Part shown: positions 1-8,029 of the stretch, piece after piece | Layout: each line of letters starts with the position of its first letter | How positions within the stretch are numbered: position 1 is the stretch's first letter | NCBI GenBank assembly: GCA_003248775.1 | Contig: QFQX01000035.1 | Location: forward strand, 1-49,588 | DNA length: 49,588 nucleotides | DNA from: Shinella sp. | GTDB taxonomy: Bacteria > Pseudomonadota > Alphaproteobacteria > Rhizobiales > Rhizobiaceae | Direction of reading: 5' to 3' | Position numbers and translations under genes: made by a program | Notes under the pieces: model-generated | What the model was told of the DNA's origin: nothing | Database searches by the model: none | The model's input: only the letters and a program-made list of their open reading frames with translations

Positions 1-3
1 AAA

Positions 4-79
4 TGGTGCCGCTTACGTGACTCGAACACGTGACCCCGTCATTACGAATGACGTGCTCTACCAACTGAGCTAAAGCGGC
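4..79 (-). tRNA. tRNA-Thr (anticodon CGT)
   Basis: Read on the minus strand this gives a full cloverleaf of 76 nt with the CCA end encoded. The acceptor stem is GCCGCTT/AAGCGGC, the D-arm GCTC/GAGC, and the anticodon stem CGTCA/TGACG closes the loop TTCGTAA. The T-arm has the usual TTCGAGT loop. The anticodon CGT reads ACG, so it charges threonine. The next gene on the same strand (nitronate monooxygenase) begins about 1.1 kb upstream of it. The 138 bases between the two (80-217) show nothing I can name. Confidence 0.97.
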
Positions 80-217
80 CCACACGCAACCTGCTTGTCT
101 GCGGTTGCGGCATGTCGGCGCTGATACAGGCATCGCGCCGGAATTTCAAGCGGGGAAATCGGCGATGTTGCGGTTTTCCTTGAGATCACCGCAACATCAT
201 TGTTCTGAAGGGTCGTA

Positions 218-1177
218 TCAGAGCGAAAGCCGTGCGCGGGCTGCTTTGTATTCGCTTTCCAGCCGGTCGACGACCTTTGCAACGGGATCGACCGCCTTGA
301 CGGCGCCGATGCCCTGGCCACAGCCCCAGATATCCTTCCAGGCCTTGGCGCCGGTCGTGGCCTTGTCGAAGTCCATCTTGGATGGATCTGCTTCCGGCAG
401 GTTGTCCGGATCCATGCCGGCGGCGATGATCGAGGGCTTCAGATAGTTGCCGTGGATGCCGGTGAAATAGTTGGAATAGACGATGTCGCTGGCATGGGCG
501 TCCACGATTGCCTGCTTGTAGGCGTCGCTGGCGCGTGCCTCCGTGGTGGCGATGAAGGGCGAGCCGATATAGGCCATGTCCGCGCCCATTGCCTGGGCCG
601 CCAGAATGCCGCCTCCGGTGGAAATCGCGCCGGCCAGCAGCAGCGGGCCGTCGAACCATTCACGGATCTCCTGCACCAGTGCGAAAGGCGAGAGCGTGCC
701 GGCATGACCTCCTGCGCCAGTGGCAACCGCAATCAGCCCGTCGGCGCCCTTGCGGATGGCCGAATTGGCATGCCGATTGTTGATGACGTCATGAAGCACG
801 ATCCCGCCATAGGAATGCACGGCCGCATTCACTTCCGGCACGGCACCGAGCGAGGAGATGACGATCGGCACCTTGTATTTCACGCAGAGCATCAAGTCAT
901 GCTCCAGCCGCTTGTTGGAGGTGTGCACAATCTGATTGACTGCGAAGGGTGCCGCAGGGCGATCCGGGTTCTGTGCATTATGGGAGGCAAGCTCTTCGGT
1001 AATCTGTGCCAGCCATTCGTCGAGTTGGGCTTCCGGGCGGGCGTTTAGCGCCGGAAAGGCGCCGACGATGCCGGCCTTGCATTGCGCAAGCGTCAGGTCT
1101 GGATGCGATATGATGAAGAGCGGCGAGGCGACCACCGGAAGCCTCAGATTTTCGGACAGAACTGGCGGAAGCGCCAT
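218..1177 (-). CDS. Nitronate monooxygenase (2-nitropropane dioxygenase family)
   Basis: This 319-residue protein has the FMN-dependent TIM-barrel architecture of class I nitronate monooxygenases, which oxidise alkyl nitronates to carbonyl compounds and nitrite. It should be cytosolic. The diagnostic glycine-rich segment GAGGHAG lies at residues 154-160, with His158 in the position of the catalytic base. The second phosphate-binding stretch (AGAISTGGG, 182-190) follows, and length is normal for the family. The start is ATG with GGGAGG about 7 bases upstream on the minus strand. A 20-bp palindrome lies 16-35 bases upstream of the start and also occurs before the acyl-CoA dehydrogenase operon at 43400. 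This suggests acyl-CoA-linked control and perhaps a role in detoxifying nitroalkane or nitronate by-products of catabolism. The substrate cannot be told from sequence. Confidence 0.9.
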   Translation of the reverse strand: MALPPVLSENLRLPVVASPLFIISHPDLTLAQCKAGIVGAFPALNARPEAQLDEWLAQITEELASHNAQNPDRPAAPFAVNQIVHTSNKRLEHDLMLCVKYKVPIVISSLGAVPEVNAAVHSYGGIVLHDVINNRHANSAIRKGADGLIAVATGAGGHAGTLSPFALVQEIREWFDGPLLLAGAISTGGGILAAQAMGADMAYIGSPFIATTEARASDAYKQAIVDAHASDIVYSNYFTGIHGNYLKPSIIAAGMDPDNLPEADPSKMDFDKATTGAKAWKDIWGCGQGIGAVKAVDPVAKVVDRLESEYKAARARLSL

Positions 1178-1192
1178 GGTTACCTCCCAATA

Positions 1193-1212
1193 TGACGTTT
1201 ACGAAAACGTCA
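1193..1212. promoter_or_regulatory. Palindromic operator upstream of the nitronate monooxygenase
   Basis: The 20-bp site begins TGACGTTTACG and ends AAAACGTCA; 18 of 20 positions fit two-fold symmetry. An almost identical site with the same outer arms (TGACG...CGTCA) and the same left half TGACGTTTACG lies at 43315-43334, before the beta-oxidation operon. It sits just upstream of the ribosome binding site of the minus-strand gene, where a bound repressor would block transcription. The pattern resembles what I recall of operators of the MerR-type regulator LiuR, which governs branched-chain amino acid and acyl-CoA catabolism in proteobacteria. That assignment is inference, as no such regulator lies in the window. 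Confidence 0.65.
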
Positions 1213-1481
1213 ATTTTCTATCAGAGACAATGGGTGAGGAAAAGGGCATCTACAGTCGACAGACGCATTCGTCGCAATGGCGCGCCATCCTTAAAGCGAG
1301 CGCGTGGCATGATTGTTAAAGGGCTCCTGTTCTCTTTTTCCATGCTCTCTCGTCCGCCAATTCGGCCAGGTATCGGTGGGAAGCGAGGGGGCGGGGCTTG
1401 CAGATCGGCCAAGCAGCCGTTACCGAATCGTTAAGAACGGGTCTTGGCGGCATCGTACCGCCTCAAGGAGCAGAATAGCCA

Positions 1482-2702
1482 GTGAACGGATTGGAAACGG
1501 CCATCAGAAACGCTCTCGAGCGGTCGGATCGCACCAATGCGGAAACCCGTGCCCGCATCTATCAATCGGCGCGCCAGGCGCTCGAGAGCGGATTGCGCAA
1601 GCAGAACGTCAATGACACCGAAACCGTCGCCTACCAGCGCCATCGGCTGGAGACGGTTATTCACGCCATTGAACTCGAAGAGCGCGCCCGCATCGATGTG
1701 CGGGTTGCTCCGCCGGTTCCGGCTCCTTCCGTCCCGGTACCTCCGGTGGCGGCGCCGGTTCCGGCTTCGCCCACGCCAGCATCCCCGGCATCGCGCGGCG
1801 GCATGCGCGAGGAACCGAGTTTCGCAGAGCCGCCCGCCGCCGTGCGCCATACGGAGGAGCGGCGCTCTGCCGAGCCTTCCTTCGACGTGGAAGCTCCTTC
1901 GCGGGAAGCCGACCCCTGGCTCGACGATCCGTCGGATCGGATCGAGCCTGAACCGGAAATCAGGACTGGCGATGCGTCAACGCGCGAGAACGGCCTCAAG
2001 CTCGATGTACGTCCGGAAGCCGTGGTTCGTCGGCGCCCGCGTCGCGGTCTTTATTCCCGATTTTTCATCTCACTCACCCTGCTTGCCTTTCTCGGCATGG
2101 GGGTGTGGTGGGTTTATACTTCCGGCGTCCTGTTGACGGCAGCCGAGCGGGATACCAGCGTGCCCAATCCGCCACCCCAGGCGGAAGCCGAGGACTTCAG
2201 TGAGCCCGCGCAAACCCTGGAGCCGAAGGCGCTCGCTTCCCGCAGCGGGTTCTCGGATGAGTGGATCGAGATTTTCGAGCCGAAGCAGATTTCCGCAATC
2301 CGCCCGCGCAGCAATGCTCTGGTCGATGTCGTCAACGCCAGCGACGGTACTGCCGTGCGCTTGGTGTCGCGCAGCGGCGATGCGGATGGCAGCGTGGAGA
2401 TTACCGTGCCACCGGAAGTTCTGAGGGAAATGGCGGGACGTACCTCGACCATCGCGATCACCCTGCAGTCTGCCGATGACAAGCAGGTGCAGCTCTCGGT
2501 ATCCTGTGATTTCGATCGGATGGGAGATTGCGCCCGCCATCGGTTCACCGCTAATCCCGAAAAAACGGACGCCCTGTTTCGCGTGTCGTTCGAGCGCGCC
2601 ATGGCGCCCGGAACGCCCGGCCGTCTCGTGCTGAACAGCGATCTGGCCGGCACGGGTCGCGGCATCAATCTCTACTCGGTGCGTGTGCTGCCGGGAGAGT
2701 GA
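1482..2702 (+). CDS. Hypothetical single-span membrane protein, rhizobial type
   Basis: I do not recognise a named family for this 406-residue protein. The N-terminal 65 residues look helical and charged. Residues 75-185 are a low-complexity Pro/Ala/Glu-rich linker. An Arg-rich patch (RRRPRRG) precedes one membrane span at about residues 195-215, and a C-terminal region of about 190 residues with beta-rich character follows. This implies a cytoplasmic N-terminus and a periplasmic C-terminal domain. The start is GTG; AAGGAG lies about 12 bases upstream, a slightly long spacing. The gene runs towards ppk2 with only 16 bases between stops and no clear terminator. A role at the envelope is the most that can be inferred. 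Confidence 0.75.
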   Translation: MNGLETAIRNALERSDRTNAETRARIYQSARQALESGLRKQNVNDTETVAYQRHRLETVIHAIELEERARIDVRVAPPVPAPSVPVPPVAAPVPASPTPASPASRGGMREEPSFAEPPAAVRHTEERRSAEPSFDVEAPSREADPWLDDPSDRIEPEPEIRTGDASTRENGLKLDVRPEAVVRRRPRRGLYSRFFISLTLLAFLGMGVWWVYTSGVLLTAAERDTSVPNPPPQAEAEDFSEPAQTLEPKALASRSGFSDEWIEIFEPKQISAIRPRSNALVDVVNASDGTAVRLVSRSGDADGSVEITVPPEVLREMAGRTSTIAITLQSADDKQVQLSVSCDFDRMGDCARHRFTANPEKTDALFRVSFERAMAPGTPGRLVLNSDLAGTGRGINLYSVRVLPGE

Positions 2703-2718
2703 TGCCGCCCGCTCCGGG

Positions 2719-3606
2719 CTACTTCTTCGAAAGGAAGTCCGGGCCGGAGCCTATGATCTTGCGGTCGATCTTGCCGATCTTGCCCTCATCCTTTCCCTCG
2801 TAGTCGATCGACAGAAGGATATGGCGAATGACGTTGAGGCGGGCGCGACGCTTGTCATTGGCCTTGACGATCGTCCACGGCGCATAATCGGTGTGGGTCT
2901 CTTTCAGCATGCGGTCGCGCTTCTCCGTGTAGTCGTCCCACTTGTTCAGGGCGGCGATATCCATCGGTGAAAGCTTCCAGAGCTTCAGCGGATCGTGCCG
3001 GCGGTCGTGAAAGCGTTCGAGCTGCATCTTGCGGCCGATATTCAGCCAGAACTTGAAGAAATGAATGCCGTCCTGCTCGATCAGCTTCTCGACGCGCGGA
3101 GCCTGTTTCAGGAAATCCTCGTACTGTTCCTTTGTGCAGAAGCCCATGACGGGCTCCACACCGGCCCGGTTATACCAGGAGCGGTCGAACATCACGAATT
3201 CGCCGCTTGTCGGAAAATGCGAGACGTAGCGCTGGAAATACCATTGGCCGCGCTCGGTCTCTGTCGGCTTTGTCAGGGCGACGACCCGGGCGGAGCGGGG
3301 ATTCATGTAGGCAAGCGTGGCATGGATCGTGCCGCCCTTGCCGGCAGCGTCGCGGCCTTCGAGTAGCGCCATCACCCGCTTTCCGGTCTTCTGCTGCCAG
3401 AACTGCAGCTTTACCAGCTCGATCTGTACCTTTTCCAGTTCGTCTTCGTACTGCTTCTCGTCCATTTTCTTGTCATAGGGAAAATCACCGGATGCAAGGG
3501 ATTCATCATCGATCCACTTGGGCAGCTTGGGGTCGTCGATGTCGAAGATGCGGCTCTGCCCATCGATGATGAGCGTGACGGCGCGGCTTTCCTGTCCCGT
3601 TTCCAT
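2719..3606 (-). CDS. ppk2: Polyphosphate kinase 2
   Basis: PPK2 enzymes transfer phosphate between inorganic polyphosphate and nucleoside (di)phosphates in the cytosol. This 295-residue protein has the Walker A motif GRDAAGKGG at 84-92 and the Walker B-like lid region DRSWYNRAGVE at 141-151. Its length is that of a single-domain class I PPK2. The N-terminal 50 residues are an acidic extension. The ATG start is preceded by GGGAG. The gene is divergent from phoR with 231 bases between, so the phosphate-storage enzyme sits back-to-back with the phosphate sensor. A lone Pho half-site (CTGTCAT, 3772-3778) lies between them, but I do not see a convincing second repeat. Confidence 0.95.
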   Translation of the reverse strand: METGQESRAVTLIIDGQSRIFDIDDPKLPKWIDDESLASGDFPYDKKMDEKQYEDELEKVQIELVKLQFWQQKTGKRVMALLEGRDAAGKGGTIHATLAYMNPRSARVVALTKPTETERGQWYFQRYVSHFPTSGEFVMFDRSWYNRAGVEPVMGFCTKEQYEDFLKQAPRVEKLIEQDGIHFFKFWLNIGRKMQLERFHDRRHDPLKLWKLSPMDIAALNKWDDYTEKRDRMLKETHTDYAPWTIVKANDKRRARLNVIRHILLSIDYEGKDEGKIGKIDRKIIGSGPDFLSKK

Positions 3607-3837
3607 GTTCTTTTCACTCCCGGCTCTGCGACGATATCGTTTTCAATGTCGCAAAAGGGGCATATTTGCTGCACTGTTTCAAGGTCTTGCTGAAATATGC
3701 GCGGTGCAGCCGCATGCTTGCCGTCAGGCATGGGGATAACCGGGGGCAATGATGGCATGCCTCGCATAGATCTGTCATGAATCGTCGATATCACGGCTGT
3801 TTGACGATCGGTCAGGCATCCATCAGGCGAGGTTCTT

Positions 3838-5097
3838 GTGGCAAAGGGTTCATACGAGTGGCGCAGGCTTCTGCGGCGGGTTCGGTCCGGTGGGGCATAC
3901 CTGCTGGCCGCGTTTCTGATTTCCGTGGCCGCTTATCTTTCCGGTGCCGACCCCGTATTTGCCGTCATTCTTCTTGTCCTTGCCGTTCTCGCAATTTTGC
4001 TGCAGCAGGGGGACGAACAGGCTGAGCCGTCTGTTACGGCCCCGCAGGAGCTCGTCGAGGAAGGAGCCGGCGAGCCGATCTTTCCGGCCATCCTGTCGAC
4101 GCTGCAGGCACTCGACCTGCCGGTCTTCGTTATCGGTCGGGACGGTATGCTGCGCGGTCAGAACCACTCGGCGCAAAAGGTCTTCGGTGAGCTTTCGCCG
4201 GGGCAGCATATTTCCGCGCGCTGGCGTTCCCCGAGCATTCTCGACATGGTGCGCGAAACGATTGCCACGGATGAACCGAACCAGATCGAACACTCCGAGC
4301 GGTTGCCATCCGAACGGGTCTATATCGTCCGCATTGCGCCGGTGCCGCTTTCGGAGGAAAGGGGCGATGAGGCCCTCTTTCTTCTGTCGTTTAGGGATAT
4401 CTCCGAGTTGAGGCGGTTGGATCGTATGCGTAGCGACTTCGTCGCCAATGCCAGCCACGAACTGCGCACGCCGCTCGCCTCGTTGCGCGGGTTCATCGAG
4501 ACGATGCAGGGGCCCGCACGCGCTGATCCAAAAGCGCAGGAGCGCTTTCTCGCGATCATGCTCGATCAGGCTAACCGGATGAGCCGCCTCGTGGACGATC
4601 TCCTCTCGTTGTCCCGCCTTGAGCTCAAGGCGCATCTTGCACCCGATCAGAAGGTCGATCTTGTGCCCGTTATAGGTCATGTGCGGGATTCCCTTGCTCC
4701 ATTGGCCAAGGATCTCGAGGTGGATATCCGCCTCCATCTGCCGGAGGAGAAGGCGGAGGTTCTGGGCGACCGCGACGAACTCGTCCAGGTTTTCGAGAAC
4801 CTCATCGAAAACGCCTGCAAATACGGACAGGAAGGACGTGTCGTCGATGTCTATGTCCGTAATCCGCCGGGTGGTCCCGTGGAGGTGAGCGTACTCGACT
4901 TCGGCCCGGGCATCCCCGCCGAACATGTTCCGCGACTGACGGAAAGGTTCTACCGGGTCAGCGTGGCGGACAGCCGTTCCAAGAAGGGAACCGGCCTCGG
5001 CCTCGCGATCGTCAAGCATATTCTGACGCGGCACCGCGCGCGGCTGATCGTCAAGTCTGCTGTAGGCGTGGGGACGGAGTTCACCGTCCGCTTCTGA
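3838..5097 (+). CDS. phoR: Phosphate regulon sensor histidine kinase PhoR
   Basis: PhoR phosphorylates PhoB when phosphate is scarce and reverses this in excess, under control of the Pst transporter and PhoU. This 419-residue protein has two adjacent membrane spans at about 19-56 and a PAS-like domain at about 85-180. The dimerisation/phosphoacceptor box SHELRTPL follows, with His207. The ATPase domain shows the N box (NLIENACKYG), the G1 box (DFGPGIP) and the G2 box (GTGLGLAI). It begins at a GTG at 3838. It reads in the same direction as pstS but is separated by 247 bases carrying the Pho box. It may therefore be transcribed apart from pstSCAB-phoU-phoB, although no terminator is seen after it. 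Confidence 0.96.
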   Translation: MAKGSYEWRRLLRRVRSGGAYLLAAFLISVAAYLSGADPVFAVILLVLAVLAILLQQGDEQAEPSVTAPQELVEEGAGEPIFPAILSTLQALDLPVFVIGRDGMLRGQNHSAQKVFGELSPGQHISARWRSPSILDMVRETIATDEPNQIEHSERLPSERVYIVRIAPVPLSEERGDEALFLLSFRDISELRRLDRMRSDFVANASHELRTPLASLRGFIETMQGPARADPKAQERFLAIMLDQANRMSRLVDDLLSLSRLELKAHLAPDQKVDLVPVIGHVRDSLAPLAKDLEVDIRLHLPEEKAEVLGDRDELVQVFENLIENACKYGQEGRVVDVYVRNPPGGPVEVSVLDFGPGIPAEHVPRLTERFYRVSVADSRSKKGTGLGLAIVKHILTRHRARLIVKSAVGVGTEFTVRF

Positions 5098-5210
5098 CGG
5101 GTTTTTCGCCGTTGGCCCTTTGAGGGGCTGAAATGTTGCAACGTTTGTAACAAAACCTGCACATACGGCTGCCTTCGTCTGGGAAAGCCATTAAATTTCA
5201 ACCATTTGAT

Positions 5211-5239
5211 GTGTCATAAATGTTTCACCGAACTGACAT
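5211..5239 (+). promoter_or_regulatory. Pho box (three PhoB repeats) upstream of pstS
   Basis: Three 7-base repeats occur at 11-base spacing: GTGTCAT (5211-5217), GTTTCAC (5222-5228) and CTGACAT (5233-5239), separated by the A/T-rich spacer AAAT and by CGAA. The first two form a good match to the Pho box pattern CTGTCAT-AAAT-CTGTCAC. The third gives room for a further PhoB monomer. The site ends 105 bases before the pstS start codon. It should make pstSCAB-phoU-phoB positively autoregulated by PhoB. Confidence 0.85.
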
Positions 5240-5344
5240 AAAAGGGTGGGTGAACAGGGGCTAATAAGGGCCTGCCGATCACGACGACAATGAGTGCCGT
5301 TGACGGTCGCATCGACACACAAGCCCACTGACGGGAGATTTTGT

Positions 5345-6370
5345 ATGAACATCCTCAAGCTTTCGGTTGCAGCTCTGGTTGCCTCCGTCGCCTTTGCCGG
5401 CGCCGCTGCTGCCCGCGACCAGGTCCAGATCGCCGGCTCCTCGACCGTTCTGCCGTACGCAAAGATCGTCGCTGAAACCTTCGGCGAGACCTTCTCCAAC
5501 TTCAAGACCCCGGTCGTCGAATCCGGCGGCACCGGCGCTGGTCTGAAGGAATTCTGCAAGGGCGTTGGCCCGGACACCATCGACATCGCCAACGCTTCGC
5601 GCAAGATCAAGGACGACGAAGCTGCTGCTTGTAAGGCTGCGGGCGTAACCGACTTCCAGGAAGTCAAGTTCGGCTACGATGGTATCGTATTTGCTGTCGA
5701 TGCTTCCAACAAGGATCTCGCGCTCACCCCGTCCGACCTGTATCAGGCTCTGGCTGCTGAAGTCGTGGTAGATGGCAAGCTGGTTGCCAACCCCTACAAG
5801 AAGTGGTCGGAAATCAACAAGGATCTGCCGGACGCCGAAATCGCTGCCTTCATTCCGGGCGAAAAGCACGGTACGCGCGAAGTCTTCGAAGAGAAGATCA
5901 TGGCGCACGGCTGCAAGGACACCAAGGCTCTCGACGTCATCAAGACCCTGGTTGACGAAAAGACCGCTCCGAAGAAGTGCGTTGCAGTTCGCAAGGACGG
6001 CAAGGCTGTGGACATCGACGGCGACTACACCGAAACGCTCGCTCGTATCGACGCCAACAAGACCGCTATCGGCGTGTTTGGCCTGTCGTTCTATGAAAAC
6101 AACGCCGACAAGCTGAAGGTTGCCACCATCAACGGCATCAAGCCGAGCGTTGAGACTGTAGCTTCCGGCGAATATCCGGTTTCGCGTCCGCTGTATTTCT
6201 ACGTCAAGAAGGCTCACCTCGGTGTTATCCCGGGCCTGAAGGAATATGTAGAATTCTTCCTCGACGACCAGATGGTTGGCCCGGAAGGTCCGCTGGCTGC
6301 TTACGGCCTCGTTCCGGCTCCGGACGCAGAGCGCGACGCCGCTCGCGCCAAGTTCGCCGAAGGCAAGTAA
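5345..6370 (+). CDS. pstS: Periplasmic phosphate-binding protein PstS
   Basis: PstS captures phosphate in the periplasm and delivers it to the PstCA channel. The 341-residue product starts with a signal peptide (MNILKLSVAALVASVAFAGAAA, residues 1-22), with cleavage expected just after the alanine run. The mature N-terminus has the phosphate-loop motif IAGSSTVLPY, and a second contact segment ESGGTGAG lies near residue 60. I chose the ATG at 5345 because GGGAG lies 7 bases upstream and the signal peptide begins there. An in-frame GTG at 5294 would add 17 residues that do not suit export. Codons are strongly biased to C-ending ones, as in highly expressed genes. The Pho box lies upstream and a strong hairpin downstream. 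Confidence 0.97.
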   Translation: MNILKLSVAALVASVAFAGAAAARDQVQIAGSSTVLPYAKIVAETFGETFSNFKTPVVESGGTGAGLKEFCKGVGPDTIDIANASRKIKDDEAAACKAAGVTDFQEVKFGYDGIVFAVDASNKDLALTPSDLYQALAAEVVVDGKLVANPYKKWSEINKDLPDAEIAAFIPGEKHGTREVFEEKIMAHGCKDTKALDVIKTLVDEKTAPKKCVAVRKDGKAVDIDGDYTETLARIDANKTAIGVFGLSFYENNADKLKVATINGIKPSVETVASGEYPVSRPLYFYVKKAHLGVIPGLKEYVEFFLDDQMVGPEGPLAAYGLVPAPDAERDAARAKFAEGK

Positions 6371-6379
6371 TCAATGGCG

Positions 6380-6405
6380 CCGGCGCGGCGATTTCGTCGC
6401 GCCGG
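6380..6405 (+). terminator. Intercistronic hairpin between pstS and pstC
   Basis: A perfect 8-bp stem CCGGCGCG/CGCGCCGG with a 10-base loop begins 10 bases after the pstS stop. Only a short T-run (GTTTCC) follows, so it is at best a leaky terminator. It is more likely an RNA-stabilising element that lets pstS outrun pstCAB in mRNA level, as is usual for binding-protein genes of ABC operons. The remaining bases up to pstC contain no other feature I can name. Confidence 0.6.
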
Positions 6406-6541
6406 TTTCCTGCATGAATATTGTGGCCGTCCCGCTAATGCTCCGGCCCTGGCTTTTAGCCCCATTTTTAAGTCGTGATCAGGTGAAACTTCGAGCAACG
6501 GATGCATGGCAGGCCAAACCTGCAGGTCCGGGGAAGTGACG

Positions 6542-8029
6542 ATGAGTACATCTCTTCTGCTGCTGATAGTGATTGTCATAGGCATTGTCGCCTATGTGAT
6601 CGGCTCTTCGAGAGCCGCAAGTCTCGCTGCAGGCAAGCCCTCCAGCCTTCATTCCCGCTTTGGCTATCACGGCGCGTTCTCCGCGCTTGTGGCCATTATG
6701 CCTGCGCTGCTGGTGATGGCCGTCTGGTCCGCAGTCACGCCGGCTATGATCCAGAGCCGCGTTGTCGCGACTTTCCCTGAAGAGGTTCAGGCGCTGCCAG
6801 AGGCAACCCGCAACCTCAACTACGGAATGATCTCCTCGATCGCGAATGGCCTGCGTCAGCTCGACGATGCCGGCCGTTCCGCTGTCGAATCCGCGTCTCC
6901 TTCCGAGGTTCGCTCGCTTCTGGCCGAACGTGGCGTGGCCATCGCCGATGATCCGCAGCCTTACATGATGGCCGCGGCGGAAACGATGGTCGATTTTGCC
7001 AATGCCAATCGCCTGGCAATGGTCGTCGTCGTCCTGGCGATTTCGGTCCTTGGCGCTCTGGTGAGCCAGCGTTTCATCGCGCCGCGCTTCCGGGCGCGTA
7101 ATCGCGTCGAGCAGGCGATTCTGGTGGCCTTGATCGTGGCGTCGTCGATCGCGATCCTGACCACTGTCGGCATCGTGCTCTCCATGCTGACCGAGGCCGT
7201 TCACTTTTTTAGGGCGGTGCCGGCTTGGGAGTTTTTCTTCGGAACTGTCTGGGATCCGCGCTTCGCCGCTGCCGGCTCGACGGACTCCTCCGGTCAGTTC
7301 GGTCTCCTGCCACTTCTTCTCGGCACGCTGTACATCGGCTTCGTGGCGATGCTGTTCGCGGTTCCAGTCGGCTTGTTCTCGGCGATCTACATGGCCGAAT
7401 ACGCCACGCCGACGGTTCGCTCAGTCGTCAAGCCGCTGCTTGAAGTGTTGGCCGGCATTCCAACCATCGTCTATGGTTTCTTCGCCATGACCACGGTTGG
7501 TCCGTTCCTGCGTGATCTCTCGACGCAGCTCGCCGGGCTGACGACGGGCAACTACGTCACCTTCATTCAGGCACAAAGCGTTCTGACGGCCGGCTTCGTC
7601 ATGGGCATCATGCTGATCCCCTATGTTTCCTCGCTGTCGGACGATATCATCACAGCCGTTCCCCGCGCTCTGCGCGACGGTTCGCTCGGCCTTGGTGCCA
7701 CGCGTTCCGAAACGGTAAAGCGCGTTATCCTGCCGGCCGCGTTGCCCGGCATCGTCGGCGCCCTGCTGATGACGGCATCCCGCGCCATCGGCGAAACCAT
7801 GATCGTGGTGCTTGCGGCCGGTGTCGCCGCCCGCATGCAGCTCAATCCGTTCGAGCCGATGACCACCGTGACCGTCAAGATCGTCAATCAGCTCACCGGT
7901 GACCTTGAGTTCACCTCGCCGCAGACGTTGGTGGCCTTCGCACTCGGCATCACGCTCTTCGCGATTACGCTTTGCCTTAACATCTACGCGCTCTACATTG
8001 TGCGCAAATACCGGGAGCAGTACGAATGA
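6542..8029 (+). CDS. pstC: Phosphate ABC transporter permease PstC (long form)
   Basis: PstC is one of the two inner-membrane subunits of the high-affinity phosphate importer. The protein is 495 residues, much longer than the roughly 320 of enteric PstC. The N-terminus has spans at about 3-21 and 44-65, then a soluble stretch of about 95 residues (70-165) that should be periplasmic, then the core permease. The ABC-coupling EAA-type loop reads DGSLGLGATRSETVKRV. I placed the start at the ATG at 6542, which begins with a typical membrane segment; an upstream ATG at 6506 in frame is possible. The last four bases ATGA overlap the pstA start, indicating translational coupling. Confidence 0.95.
   Translation: MSTSLLLLIVIVIGIVAYVIGSSRAASLAAGKPSSLHSRFGYHGAFSALVAIMPALLVMAVWSAVTPAMIQSRVVATFPEEVQALPEATRNLNYGMISSIANGLRQLDDAGRSAVESASPSEVRSLLAERGVAIADDPQPYMMAAAETMVDFANANRLAMVVVVLAISVLGALVSQRFIAPRFRARNRVEQAILVALIVASSIAILTTVGIVLSMLTEAVHFFRAVPAWEFFFGTVWDPRFAAAGSTDSSGQFGLLPLLLGTLYIGFVAMLFAVPVGLFSAIYMAEYATPTVRSVVKPLLEVLAGIPTIVYGFFAMTTVGPFLRDLSTQLAGLTTGNYVTFIQAQSVLTAGFVMGIMLIPYVSSLSDDIITAVPRALRDGSLGLGATRSETVKRVILPAALPGIVGALLMTASRAIGETMIVVLAAGVAARMQLNPFEPMTTVTVKIVNQLTGDLEFTSPQTLVAFALGITLFAITLCLNIYALYIVRKYREQYE

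Noticed and set aside
3772..3800. Possible Pho box between ppk2 and phoR (CTGTCAT at 3772-3778)
   Set aside because: The first half is perfect but the repeat expected 11 bases later reads CGTCGAT, which matches in only three positions, so it is not enough for a call.
3850..5034. Long minus-strand open frame opposite phoR
   Set aside because: It lies wholly inside phoR, has no family features, and is the usual antisense artefact of high-GC codon bias.
5294..5344. Upstream GTG start for pstS
   Set aside because: It would put 17 hydrophilic residues before the signal peptide and lacks a ribosome binding site, whereas the ATG at 5345 has one.
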